From: Mesorhabditis belari | Taxonomy: Eukaryota; Nematoda; Chromadorea; Rhabditida; Rhabditidae | Length of the DNA stretch: 64,000 bases | Assembly: GCA_958450365.1 (NCBI GenBank) | Contig: CAUEEP010000742.1 | Location: forward strand, 2,586,501-2,650,500 | Direction of reading: 5' to 3' | In this document: piece by piece, positions 34,947 through 45,900 of the stretch | Position numbering within the stretch: the stretch's first letter is position 1 | Layout: every line of letters begins with the position of its first letter | Program-made: the position numbers and the translations under genes | The notes under the pieces: model-generated | What the model saw: only the letters and a program-made list of their open reading frames with translations | Told to the model about the DNA's origin: nothing | Databases searched by the model: none

Positions 34947-36642
34947 GATGAGGATTTTCAACAAAATGAAGTCTACTAGGTCATGAATTTCTTTTTTAAT
35001 TCGGGTATTTCTCATGTCTCTAAATTTATCCATCGGCCCCCTGAAATTCTTCCATATTCCACATCAAAATTTTTGTCGAATCCAAGAATTTCATCGCCGA
35101 TAAGCTTCATTTTCTGAGCTTTTCTTAAATTTTTTCAAAGAAATTGCAGATTTTAATACTTACCGGTACCCCCTATTGACTAATTTTTGGCTTATTTTCT
35201 AGGCAAAAAGGCTCTCTTGCTCACGTTTTTGGTGATTATAAGAAAATTCTTTATAGGTGATGGTTAATTTGTTTATTTTTGAAATCCTAAGATATTTTTC
35301 GTGTATGAAATGTACAAATGTTACTTCCCATCCCTACTTTATCGGCTTTTCGTTAGAATTATATACTGGTCATATCTCGTTTTTCGGATAAAATTTTTTA
35401 TGATTTCTATTCATTTATCGATATTTTCCTCTTTTGTGTTTATGATTTTCTCTGGCAGAGATTTTTATGGTTTTCCCCGCCTTTTAGGAGTTAAGTTTAT
35501 GAATAAACGTTGTTTCATTTTTGACGATCAGTTTTACAAATGGATTCTACACCTTTTAGTTACGATAGCCAATCTAGGATTAAGGTGGCTCGAGCTCAGG
35601 CACGTTTTAGGCACGCAGGTGGGGACAAGGTGACAGTATTCGCTTTAAAATGCTTTAGAACGAATATTGTGACCTTGAGTTGAAGGTTCGAAAAAGCTTA
35701 CAAATGCTGTTTTCTAAAGCGTGTCTGAGCCGTATCCTAATCTAGACTGAATACCGTAATTCAGCTAATCTAGACTGAATATCATAATCTAGCCTGAATA
35801 TCCTAATCTTAACTGAATACCTTAATCTAGATTGAATATCCTAATCTAGACTGAATACCGTAATCCAGCTAACAGGTGCGAATACTGTTAACTCAAGGTA
35901 ACAGTATTCGCTTTAAAATGCTTTAGAGCTAATATTGTGACCTTGAGTTGAAGATTCGAAAAAGCTCACAAATGCTGTTTTAGAAAACAGCATTTGTAAG
36001 CTGTTTTCTAAAACGTGCCTGAGTATGTTACTAGTCCTGTTAGTAATGTAACTGATATAGTTTCTGAAAAGGAACACGTTTTAGAAAACGCAAAACATTC
36101 GGAACATTAACATCAAAGAAACCAAAAGAAATAACTAAATCCACTTGTCGCTCAACATTTGAATGGGGAATTTTCGAATGAATCATTTTTTCCATCATTT
36201 TCTCATCTCAGCATTGTTGTGTGACTACAGACAGACAGACACAAGACGACTACTTGAACTCGTTGAAAGAAACGAAGAAAGGAGAAAAACGAAACAAAAA
36301 CAATTGTCCGTTTACGAGGATTTCTCGCGTATTTTATGAGAAATTGAAAAAGAAAAGGCCACTCACTTATAAATGCTAATTTTTTTCATTTTTTTTAAAA
36401 TATAGAAAGTTTAGTGTAGTTTCTCATTGGTAATACTTTTGAAAATCCTTTTTAAAACTGTAATAGATTTTTTTATTTTCAAACTTTTCTTGTATTCGAT
36501 TTTCAAAATTCTCAACTAAAACCAGCTTCATTTTCCCCCAAAGCAAACAAAACTTTCGTTTTTCGTAAGCCTCAAGGCTCTTCTTTCTTTGTTTTCTTTT
36601 GCAAAAATCGTAAAATCTACTGAATTTTTTCAAAATTTCAAG
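34947..36642. other. Intergenic region with tandem and dispersed repeats
   Basis: No supported gene. A 100-bp segment (35629-35730) recurs at 35897-36020, separated by about six copies of a 24-bp unit containing CTAATCTAGACTGAATA. Confidence 0.55.
35629..36020 (+). repeat. Direct repeat enclosing short tandem repeats
   Basis: Both outer copies read ACAGTATTCGCTTTAAAATG ... GACCTTGAGTTGAAG ... AAATGCTGTTTT. The second copy ends in a small inverted repeat (TGCTGTTTTAGAAAACAGCA). Between them are units of the type TAATCTAGACTGAATACC. Confidence 0.85.
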
Positions 36643-39107
36643 ATGATCCCAAATTTATCCACTCTATTCCTTCTTTGTATACAAATTTCAACAATACTTG
36701 CATGGGAAAGATGCTTCGAAAAGTCACCGAATCACGTGCTCCTCGCATCGGCAAGGGGAAAACCGAAAAAGGTGGGTAAATTCGAAATTTTAATAACAGT
36801 TTTTTCCGATCTGGAACGCAGTTGAGAGTTTGCAATCACTGAATACCTAGCGTTGATCGTACACTCATCACTTTACCATTCATTCAGATCCCACTTGAGC
36901 GCTGCATGAAGATGTGCTTGGATGCAAGTGGAACGTGTCGGTGAGGGGAATTTGTAAATTGAAAAAGTAAAATTTGCTATCTTTTAGCTCATTCGTTTAC
37001 TTTAATACAATCGGTGTCTGCATTCTGAATGCCGGTGATCGCACAGAAAAACCAGATCGTTTTGTTGCCTCGAATGAAGGAGTCGATTATTATCACAGGA
37101 TTTGCTATCGTGAGTGAAAGCTGCTATTTACAGGGATTTTCCTGACTTGAAAGCCGGTCTTGTACTTGGTCTAGGACCTGGTTCCAGGAAAACTTCTAAC
37201 TTTCTCGTTCAGACTCACCACCCCGTTCACTCGCCCCATGGAGTCATGATGAGCCGCTAGCTGACGAGTGTTTCGAAGTAGCACAGGGGAAAGTAGTGTA
37301 GCCTTGATTTCTAAAGCTAAAATTCAAATTCAGGTCTTGATCGGTATCGTTGATCAACTCTTAGATCAAATCTCGTCGATCGACGTTTGTCAAAAGTCGT
37401 GTTTAAACGCGAAAAAGACGAGCGGAATCGTGTGCAAGAGTGCCATGTGGTATCCAAAAGAAAAGGTACAATTACCCAACTTTATTTCCAATTTTCTGAT
37501 TCTAGGAGTGCATCATTGCCTCTCAAGACAAAGCTGACATTGCCGAGCTGTACATTGATGATCCAAATTCAGTGTACTTGGAGAATAAATGCGCTGAACC
37601 GGGAAAAGAAATGACTTCGACGAGCAACAATGTCACCCCATCACCGCCAATCAGGTTCTAGAGTCTCACTAACCTGGTCCTGAGTCCAGAAGCTAGGCCT
37701 GGATCTAGTTTTAACCTAATTTACAAGATGTTGAAGGCTCTAGACGAGCAACAATGTCACCCCATCACCGCCAATCAGGTTCTAGAGCCTCACTAACCTG
37801 GTCCTGAGTCCAGAAGCTAGGCCTGGATCTGATTTACAAGATGTTGAAGGCTCTAGTTCTATCCATAAAGTTCTATGACGTTACTTTTTCAGCTCGACGA
37901 CCTCTTCTCTGACCTCACTTCTTGGCGGAGTGGCGGCAGCTGGCGCTGAAGATGACGGAGGCGACGAGCAACCGGTATGATTCAGCTTTATAGACATTTA
38001 CTCTACCTTGTCACTAGACGATACTTGTAAAAGGAGCTACAAATAGCTTTATACTATTAAGTGTTTAGTTTCATGTTGAGGGAGAGTTGCCAGTACCTGC
38101 AGTGGGTGGTCCACCCGATCCCCCACAAACTTCAGCCTTCCCACCGGCACTCCCACCTTCACAACCACCACCAATTGAACAATCGGGATATGATAAGAGT
38201 GGAGTGAACAATGCTGGCATGCAGGTGACATCTTGGAGACAATATTTTAAACACCTTAATTTTTCTAGGCCGAACTTCAACCCCCATCAATTCCAAAAAC
38301 GTTGCCCACAATTGACCCGAAAATCATCGATTCGTATCAGGTTTTTCTCTAAAAGATAGAAATCAAAAAAATCCCATTTCCAGATGCCGTTGAAGAAAGA
38401 AGAGGCAGCTGTTGAGAGCAAGACCACGCCGATCAATGACTATTATGGAAAAGCGCCGAATTTGGGAGTGGATGCAGCTGCAAATACGTATCAAACGGTA
38501 AGTGGTCAAGGCAACTTTTCTGAGCCATGCAAGGCCAAGGTCTTTTGTCTGATGCTCAGGCCAGCTTTTAGCCTGCTCTGGCTTACAGACACTAGTACTC
38601 AAAGCTTCCATTCAGCCACCTGTGAAATCATTGCCTGTCGAAACGCCGATCTCCGCAAATGGATATCGACGACGCAGATTGAGTGAACATCAAAAAGGGA
38701 AATGTTTCAAGTAAGACAGAGATTCGGCTCAAATGACACTCTTTCCAGACAAGTTCACCCAGAATCATCGCTTTTCGAGGATCGTGTGATGAAGGTTTCA
38801 TCCAATTAGACTAACAATCATTTACTTTTTCGTAAAATACTTTGAGAAAGAGTCTCATTTCAGGCGTACTCTATCGAGCAGTGCATTGACATTTGTCGCC
38901 TTTGCGTGAATTGCATTCGCGGTCAGCCGTGTTCATCGCTTGCTTTTGATATGTGAGTACATGATCACTGTCAAGAATGGATGATGAACTGTTTCCAGGC
39001 TTCACGAGAATTGTGCCCTCTCGGCGAACATCGCTGACAATCGGGGTCAACGAAAAGCCGCTCAAACGATCGCCTATTATACTCGGAATCCGATCGAGAT
39101 TTGCTGA
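36643..39107 (+). CDS. Secreted protein with three PAN/apple-type Cys domains
   Basis: Fourteen exons (36643-36771, 36888-36940, 36988-37109, 37213-37292, 37334-37465, 37506-37654, 37893-37974, 38069-38224, 38269-38340, 38384-38497, 38616-38710, 38749-38794, 38864-38952, 38999-39107) join to 475 residues without a frame problem. A signal peptide (MIPNLSTLFLLCIQISTILA) is followed by a PAN-like domain (LERCMKMCLDASGTC ... YHRICY), a second one (DVCQKSCLNAKKTSGIVC ... NKCAEP), a Ser/Thr/Pro-rich linker (PPSQPPP, PPDPPQ) and a third Cys domain (IEQCIDICRLCVNCIRGQPC ... HENCALS). PAN domains bind protein or carbohydrate, and nematode members are mostly extracellular-matrix or cuticle proteins. 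No transmembrane segment or zona pellucida domain is seen. Exact orthologue unknown. Confidence 0.85.
37622..37860 (+). repeat. Tandem duplication spanning an exon-intron junction
   Basis: ACGAGCAACAATGTCACCCC ... CCAATCAG/GTTCTAGAG ... GGCTCTAG is present twice with a period of about 118 bp. The first copy includes the last 35 bases of exon 6 of the PAN gene and its donor; the second copy lies in the intron and brings a second, nearly identical donor site. Confidence 0.9.
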
Positions 39108-39268
39108 AAGCGATTGGAATAAGAAACACTGCTTGTTTGTATAAATGTTTTAACGAGGAATTTAGAAATTGCAAATCAAATACGTCTGTTTTACAGATCG
39201 CTTTTAGAAATTATAGAGTAGGAAAAAAATTTTGCTGAGCCCCCTACCACTATTTTTTTTTGTGAAAA

Positions 39269-39270
<2 letters not shown>

Positions 39271-39312
<42 letters not shown>
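39271..39312 (+). repeat. Run of 42 adenines
   Basis: Uninterrupted homopolymer about 160 bp after the stop of the PAN gene. It could be a retroposition scar or a sequencing-length artefact. Confidence 0.9.
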
Positions 39313-39315
<3 letters not shown>

Positions 39316-41582
39316 ATTGCTTTAACCAAAGTGCTTAAAAAGGGCCAAAAAAAAGCCGAAAAAAAGCTGGCAGAACAATTTGGCTAAGCCCAGGTCACTT
39401 CTAGTGCTTAGTGTAGCCCAGAAATCGGTCTGATCAGCTAAGACTTGTACTTGAAGACTGTAGCTAATACTGTAGCTACTATAGACTACTTTTTAAATGC
39501 AGTAATTTAGTTTTAATGTGTTTCATTGATAGCTTTGGCTCCAGATATTTATTGATGATGTTTCTTCTTTTTAAAAAATCCGGGTTTTGCGAGAGAAATT
39601 GAAAATATTATTATAAAATGACAAGCAATGAATATTAATTTGAAATGACCAGAGAATATACACAAAATTTTTGAGACCAAATTTGAGGAGCTGGGAGTGA
39701 TTATTGTCCCCGCAAAACCCCTCAGATTCAGCCGAAAGACAGTTTTTTTAGAAAAATGAAATAATGGGATGCACGGTGAGGATTTGCGAAAATTTGAATT
39801 TTGAAGATTCCCTCAACTCCTTTTTTCCCGTGCATCCTGAAAGGAGCAAATCACACTCGCGTTTCTGCCACCGAATTAGCCGAAAATCTTGGAAACCAAA
39901 CGAAAATCAACTTCGCAAAACTCTCGCGCTGAATTCGGTGTCCACGCGGGCGCAGTGCAGCGCGGTGAGAATCGAGCGGCACGGAATTTCTGCGAATCAC
40001 CGAGGATATTCGTCTTTTGATCGCAAAATTAGAAATCCTGGATGTCACGCTTAAAATTCGCGCCTAAATCACGGATCGGTTTCTGATTTTGTTGCCATGC
40101 CACCCCCCATGATGGAGCCGAAGTCGACCTAGTCTAGCGAAACTGACGGAGAAAAAAAAAGTCGAAACCCGAATTTTCGGTGATCCTGGAGGGCACGGTA
40201 GTTTTTGTACCTGACGAATTTGTCGGGTTTCGACTTTTCACAAAAAATCTTATAATACACAACGAAAAACGGTGTGACAACGGCGCCCATCTTGTGGCTA
40301 ACCCGTGTGCGCGGTGGTGGACACGGCAATCAAAATCCTGGAGGGTATCGAATAGAAAATCAATTTCAGAGAGTTCTTTGGGTTTTTCTACAAAAATCTC
40401 TATTCTTCCCTCAACACCGATCAGTGTTCAGGCCGATTTTGGCCGTCAATCCTCGCTTAGTGGACAAGTTGGTGAATCAAAAGTGCAAGCTGGAGCGCAC
40501 TTTAGAAAGTGGCTTTGGAAAAGTTGAAATTTCGAAACTTTCGATTCACCCCCTTGTGAGGACCTCACCGACCATAAGGCCGGGACGCCCTTGAAAGAAC
40601 AAGTAGTAAAAAAAACAATCGACAAATTTTGGAACTTTTAAAGTTTCATCAGCTTACATGCGTTCCAGAACTTGCTAAAAGACAATTTAAAATCGAGAGA
40701 AATGACAAATTTTTCTGTGAAAGACTTGACTAAACGTCAACGGGGACATTCATCGGCTCCTTGGCCAAGCGATGGGGCACAAAACAGGGTTGACCGGCAA
40801 TCCTGGATGTCATTGGTGGATTTGCTGGGGGTGACTGTGCTCATTGCATAGCCTGGAGTGCACCCACCCGGGCCACGGTTGCCCCATCGCCCAAAAGGAG
40901 AAATTGGGTGAAAGACGCGAGAAAGCACGGGGATTTCGATTTCGATAACTCGGTACGATGTTTTTGGGATGCACAATCGAAAATGTGAACCGAGTTTTCG
41001 AGATTCGGCGTGATTCGAGAGTTTTCGAGTGCCGGGTGGAGGTACTTTCGACACTTTTGTAAGAACTCGATATTTTTGTTCGGACTTTCAAGAAAACTCT
41101 CGAATGCAGGCCAATTTTAACGATTATTCAATAATCCGAGCAATGAAATTTGAGAGAAATTTGTAATTTTTGTGGTGAAAGATGATTTTCGGTATTTCCA
41201 GGGGAACCCTTATGTTTATAAACCAATTGTATTTCTTTGAGGGGAAAGAGGTAATCATTCTTAAGCCAGGGTACCAAACAGAAAAAGAAAAAGATCTAAA
41301 GTAGAGTAGGGTTGAATGGGTCAAACTATGCATAATAATAAATTACTAGAAAAATCGACGAATAAAAATGGTGTGTACAAGAAATGAGACGAAGCTTTTT
41401 AAAGCCACATCCCCATGAAAGCACGGTAGTTTTGATGAACGAATTTGATCAATTCTGGCATCCTGGAACACAGCTCGGCGAATGGCAACAAAATCTGATG
41501 TTTTAGAGACGCCAATTTCAACTTCGGGATTTCGAAAAAAATTCTGGAGAGGCCAGGATGAGAAATCTGAAATTTTCAATTT

Positions 41583-41760
41583 TCAATTTTGGATTTTCAA
41601 TTTTGAATCTTGAATCCAATCTTGAATCCAATTTTGAATCCAATTTTGAATCAATTGAATCCAATCATTGAATCCAATCAATTGAATCCAATCTTGAATC
41701 AAATCTTGAATCCAATCAATAGAATCCAATCAATAGAATCCAATCATTGAATCCAATTTC
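41583..41760 (+). repeat. Short tandem repeat TTGAATCCAATC
   Basis: Units of the type TTGAATCCAATTT / ATAGAATCCAATCA repeated about 14 times with variation. Confidence 0.88.
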
Positions 41761-42691
41761 TCGACTGTACTCCAGGATTGATATTTTCAGTGAATTTTCA
41801 GCCTTTTAATGTTTAGAAACTCGAGCCTCTTGTCACAACTCACTTTTCCCATCAGCACTCCCGGTGGTGAACTTTGATGGTGGAAAACTGGGTGACATGC
41901 GCTCCAGGATGAAGAATACATAGAAAAATCAGCAAATAAATCCAGATGGGGACCCGAAGTTTGCGCGGGAGGCGTTTGCCCGAATGGGCGTTACGGTTAC
42001 ATCCTGTAATTTGTATGTAATTTGTATGCAAATAAAATTGCATTTAAAAGAAACTGCTGAAACTGAAATTTCTGAAAAATGAGTCACAATTCTAAGCCGG
42101 AAATGGAAAAGCGAAAAAAACAAAAACGAAAACAAACACAAAAAGTTCACTGAGTCACCAAAGATGAATCAAAAAAAATTCGATAAAATGCTAATTTTCT
42201 TGAAGAAAGTGACTCCGTGCCTCCCAGAATGACCGATTAAACTTTGTGTTTCGTTTTGGCACGAGATCTGCGGGGGTGGGTGGAGGGGGTCTTAAAAATC
42301 AGGTGCTCCGGGGATTCGACGGCATAAACACCCCTCCTCCGCCCCGTTCTAGTGTCGAAATATTGCTCAGGTTGACCATCAACGTTGACCAAAGTAGTCC
42401 CTTTTTAAAGGGAAATGATAGATACGTGTTTACAAAAGTCCTTTCATCTCAAAAAAACAGTTATCAATTGTATCAAAGTTTTCTTTTTTTCAAAACTTTT
42501 GTTACAATTTGTTGGATTTTTGTTCAAAACTTTTAAATGACTTTTTGCTTTAAAATTTTCGTTAAAGCTGCTTCAATGTGTTCCAGGATTTGGAAAAAAT
42601 TTCATAAATTTTATAAAGTTAACGAAAAATTCTTGGAAAACTCGCGTGATTCGAAAAAAAAACGATGAGACATTGTTAAACCTGCTTCATT

Positions 42692-42929
42692 CTTGTCAAC
42701 CCATTGATTTTTCTATATTTTTGCTAATGCTGGCACGCACGGAAAGAACATTTCAAGTTTTAGCGTTTGAAAGTTTCAAAAAATTTCATAAACTCGCGTG
42801 ATTCGAAAAAAAACGATAAGACATTTTCTTGAAACTTTCAAACGCTAAAATCACACGCTAAAATTTGAAATTTTCTTTCCGTGCGTGCCAGCATTAGCAA
42901 AAATATAGAAAAATCAATGGGTTGACAAG
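42692..42929. repeat. Large palindrome carrying the dispersed motif in both arms
   Basis: CTTGTCAACCCATTGATTTT ... TGCTGGCACGCACGGAAAGAA returns inverted at 42860-42929. The two arms include the motif variant CCGTGCGTGCCAGCATT in opposite orientation. An inner inverted pair (TTTTAGCGTTTGAAAGTTTC) extends the stem. Confidence 0.88.
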
Positions 42930-45900
42930 AAAATTCGGTGAAAAAGCTCGTAGTTGACGATTTGCCAAATGAAATGGCGAAAACAAAGAAAAATGCCGGG
43001 GAAACCGGGGGAAAACCCGGTGAAATAGGGTAATTTCTGCCCCACCCGGGTGACTAAAGTCGAGAAAAATAAGGAAAAAGACACAAAAGTGGGCGGGGCT
43101 TGGAGAGGGAAGGAGAGGAGTGACCAGCCCAGTCGAAGACGTCATTTCTTCGGCATTTCACTACCCCGGAAAAGACTCAGAAACTCAGAAACGAGCAAAA
43201 CACGGGAAACGAGCGGAATATTTTGAAATCCTGACCGTCATCAGAATTAATCGCCCATTCGTTTTAGGCTAATACATAGATGAAAGTTGATTTCATTGGG
43301 TTTCTCTGACGTTTCTGTTCCTGGAATTTTCTCAGCTCCAACCAAGGAAACCCAAAAATTCTTTCTGAAATTTGTCAAAGCTGGAACACATGTCGAATCT
43401 TTGACTCACTATTTTTAGGTGAAGAAAGGCTCTTGACATTGACCACTACTTGGTCGAATTCGTCCAGGTTTTTTGAGGGAAACGACGCGAAATTTAAGCC
43501 GAAAACAAATTTTTCTGCAATCCTGGCACACACCCTAGATTCTAGATTCTAAAATAAATCTATAGCTTTAGGTCGAAAAATTTTTTGGCCAGACACCCCG
43601 CCAGCTCAAAGTTTATCGAATTTTTTTTCGAAAGGCTGCAAAACCACAAAAAAAAACTCTTCCCGCCCCTCTCGTTGACCCGAGAAAAAGAAAAAAAAAC
43701 TTCAGACAACAAAAAAACGAAAAAAGGAGCGGCTCGAAAAAAGCGGTTAAGAGAAAAAAGGTTTCTGCAAAAGTTGATGCAAGAAATTCTTGGAACTGCT
43801 GCAAAAATTGCAAAAAACAGCAATGAAAATTCAACAACTTATTTCTAATTTTGCAAGCTGGATGTCAGGCTAAACGGGGAAAATGAAAATTTCGCTGCTT
43901 TGGCTTTGAATCAATTACCCAACTTTGTTCCGATGATTCTGAAAGCTTGCCAAAATAAAAAAAAGCTAGCAAGAAAGCTAGCAAATACCAGAAATACAAG
44001 AAAGCTAGCAAATACCGTGCCCTCCAGATTGCATATCAAAGTTGAAAGTTTTAGGGAAAATTTGAAAATTTCCTCTGAAAAGTTCCAATTCTCAATTTCG
44101 GGCTGACTCTGAGGGGAGCGGCGATTTTTTTACGCCCGTAATTTTCGCGTTTTATAAATGACTTTTTTCTTATCTCATTTTTTTTCAGCTACCCGAGCAG
44201 GTACTAAATAAAAAAGTGGTAAAAAAAGAGGAAAGGGGATTTTTTGAATGAAGTTCTTCCACTTCTTTTCAAAGATCTTATCAAATCGAGGCTCTTGGCC
44301 CGTTTTTCACCCAAATTCCCCCTCATTAATACGAATTTTTTGACCGTTTCACCTATCATGGAAGGCACACTATATTTTTTTGAGGGTCAATTACTATTCG
44401 AATGCAAAATTTGAAAATAGTGCTACGCTTAGGGATTTTAGATTGGTTAGATGGCTTAAACTATTCATTAGATTATAGAAAATGAGATCCTGGAATGCAG
44501 TTAGAAGTTCTTAAAGTTATAACAAATAGAATGAGTATTAGAGGTTAGAAAATAAAAGTGAATCAGCGAAAGAATTTGATGAGCAAATTTTGTTCACAAA
44601 AAGTGCATCGTCGAAATTTTCAAATGTAAACAAACACAATAACAATTCCCGACAACCAAGATTTCCCAAAAGAATCGATAAAATTCTTGCATTGCATCGA
44701 TGCCAATCCACGAGCGTAAGGGGAAAACCGGTGGATCCGGATTTCGAGGAGGCGTCATGGGCACAGGGCTGAGGCTGCGAAGCCACTCCAGACCTCACCC
44801 CAAACAGGTTCCCTCACCCCTGGGCTGGCTGGCTGCTGGAGCTGGATGGTTGCAAAAAGCAGTCACACACCACATAACACAGCCCCAGCTCCCCATTCAT
44901 AGGATTATCTCGAACTACGAAATCTGACTTGTTAATGAGTGCAAATTGCCTGATGCTATCCAGTATGCGAAATTTTTGTTCAAAAAATTCACGGTCTAGT
45001 GCACAAAACTGAAAATTGAAAGATGAGGGAAAAATGTGTTCTATAAATTATAGAGTGATATCCAGGATATGCAAAAATTCTCGAAAAGATACGAGACTGT
45101 ACAAGAGTTGTCGAGAAAAATCAATACTCCGATTCCGGGTACGGTGGACTGAAGCGCGCGTTTTCGAGAGTCCGGCCGAGACTCGGAAAAAAGGCGTACT
45201 GAGGTCCAGGATGAGGAATGGGAGAAATGGGGGAGAGATCGAGAAGGGAGCGGAGGAAAGAGATGGGGCAAGTCACGCGCCGAACTGGACGTCCTGACTA
45301 GGGGACTGGGGGATTGGGGGACGACTGGGGTTCATCGGAAACCCCACCCCCACCCCAACCCATTCGATAAAATGCCATCCAACATCCCCGAAAGCAAGCA
45401 ATATAGCTAAAATGTATCGGTACAGTAGATTCAGTCGAGATATGCTAATTTGTGCAAGTCTGATTCGGCTAAATGCAATGTAGCTTTGAAATTTGCATAA
45501 AAATGTACTATGTGCTATCCAGAAAGACTGAAAACATAATAAATTATCGAAAAGAATAAAAGAGAAGCAGCTTTTTGTTTCGAACTCTCTTCCCCGGTGA
45601 ATGACCTCTAGAAATGATAAAATATGCGATCTTTTCAATTGGAAAGGACAAATTGGAGAGCATATCATGAAATGAAAGTGAAATTGAGGGACACGGGGAA
45701 AGAGGAGAATGCTGCTAACTATGGGATGATCGAATGGCGGTGGCAGCCTCTCCCCCCCTCCACCGCTTCCCAAAACCGGTCCATCCCTCTTTCCAGCACG
45801 TCGATTCTCTTCTGTGCATGCCAACTAGCCCTCGGCGACGGCTAAAAGCACCGCTTATGATTTGTTCTCTGATTTTAGTGAAGGGAAAGAGTTTCGCCGT

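Noticed and set aside
39271..39312. Long A run as poly(A) of a retrocopy
   Set aside because: No intronless gene copy or target duplication precedes it, so it is listed only as a homopolymer.
40646..43315. GTTTC words as the classical nematode piRNA promoter core
   Set aside because: Only a few scattered matches without clustering; they do not explain the block, unlike the TCCAGGAT motif.
45273..45824. 183-codon open frame on the minus strand in the gene-free block
   Set aside because: No signal, domain or repeat pattern; composition follows the local C/T-rich strand bias, and no splice sites frame it. It is probably a chance open frame.
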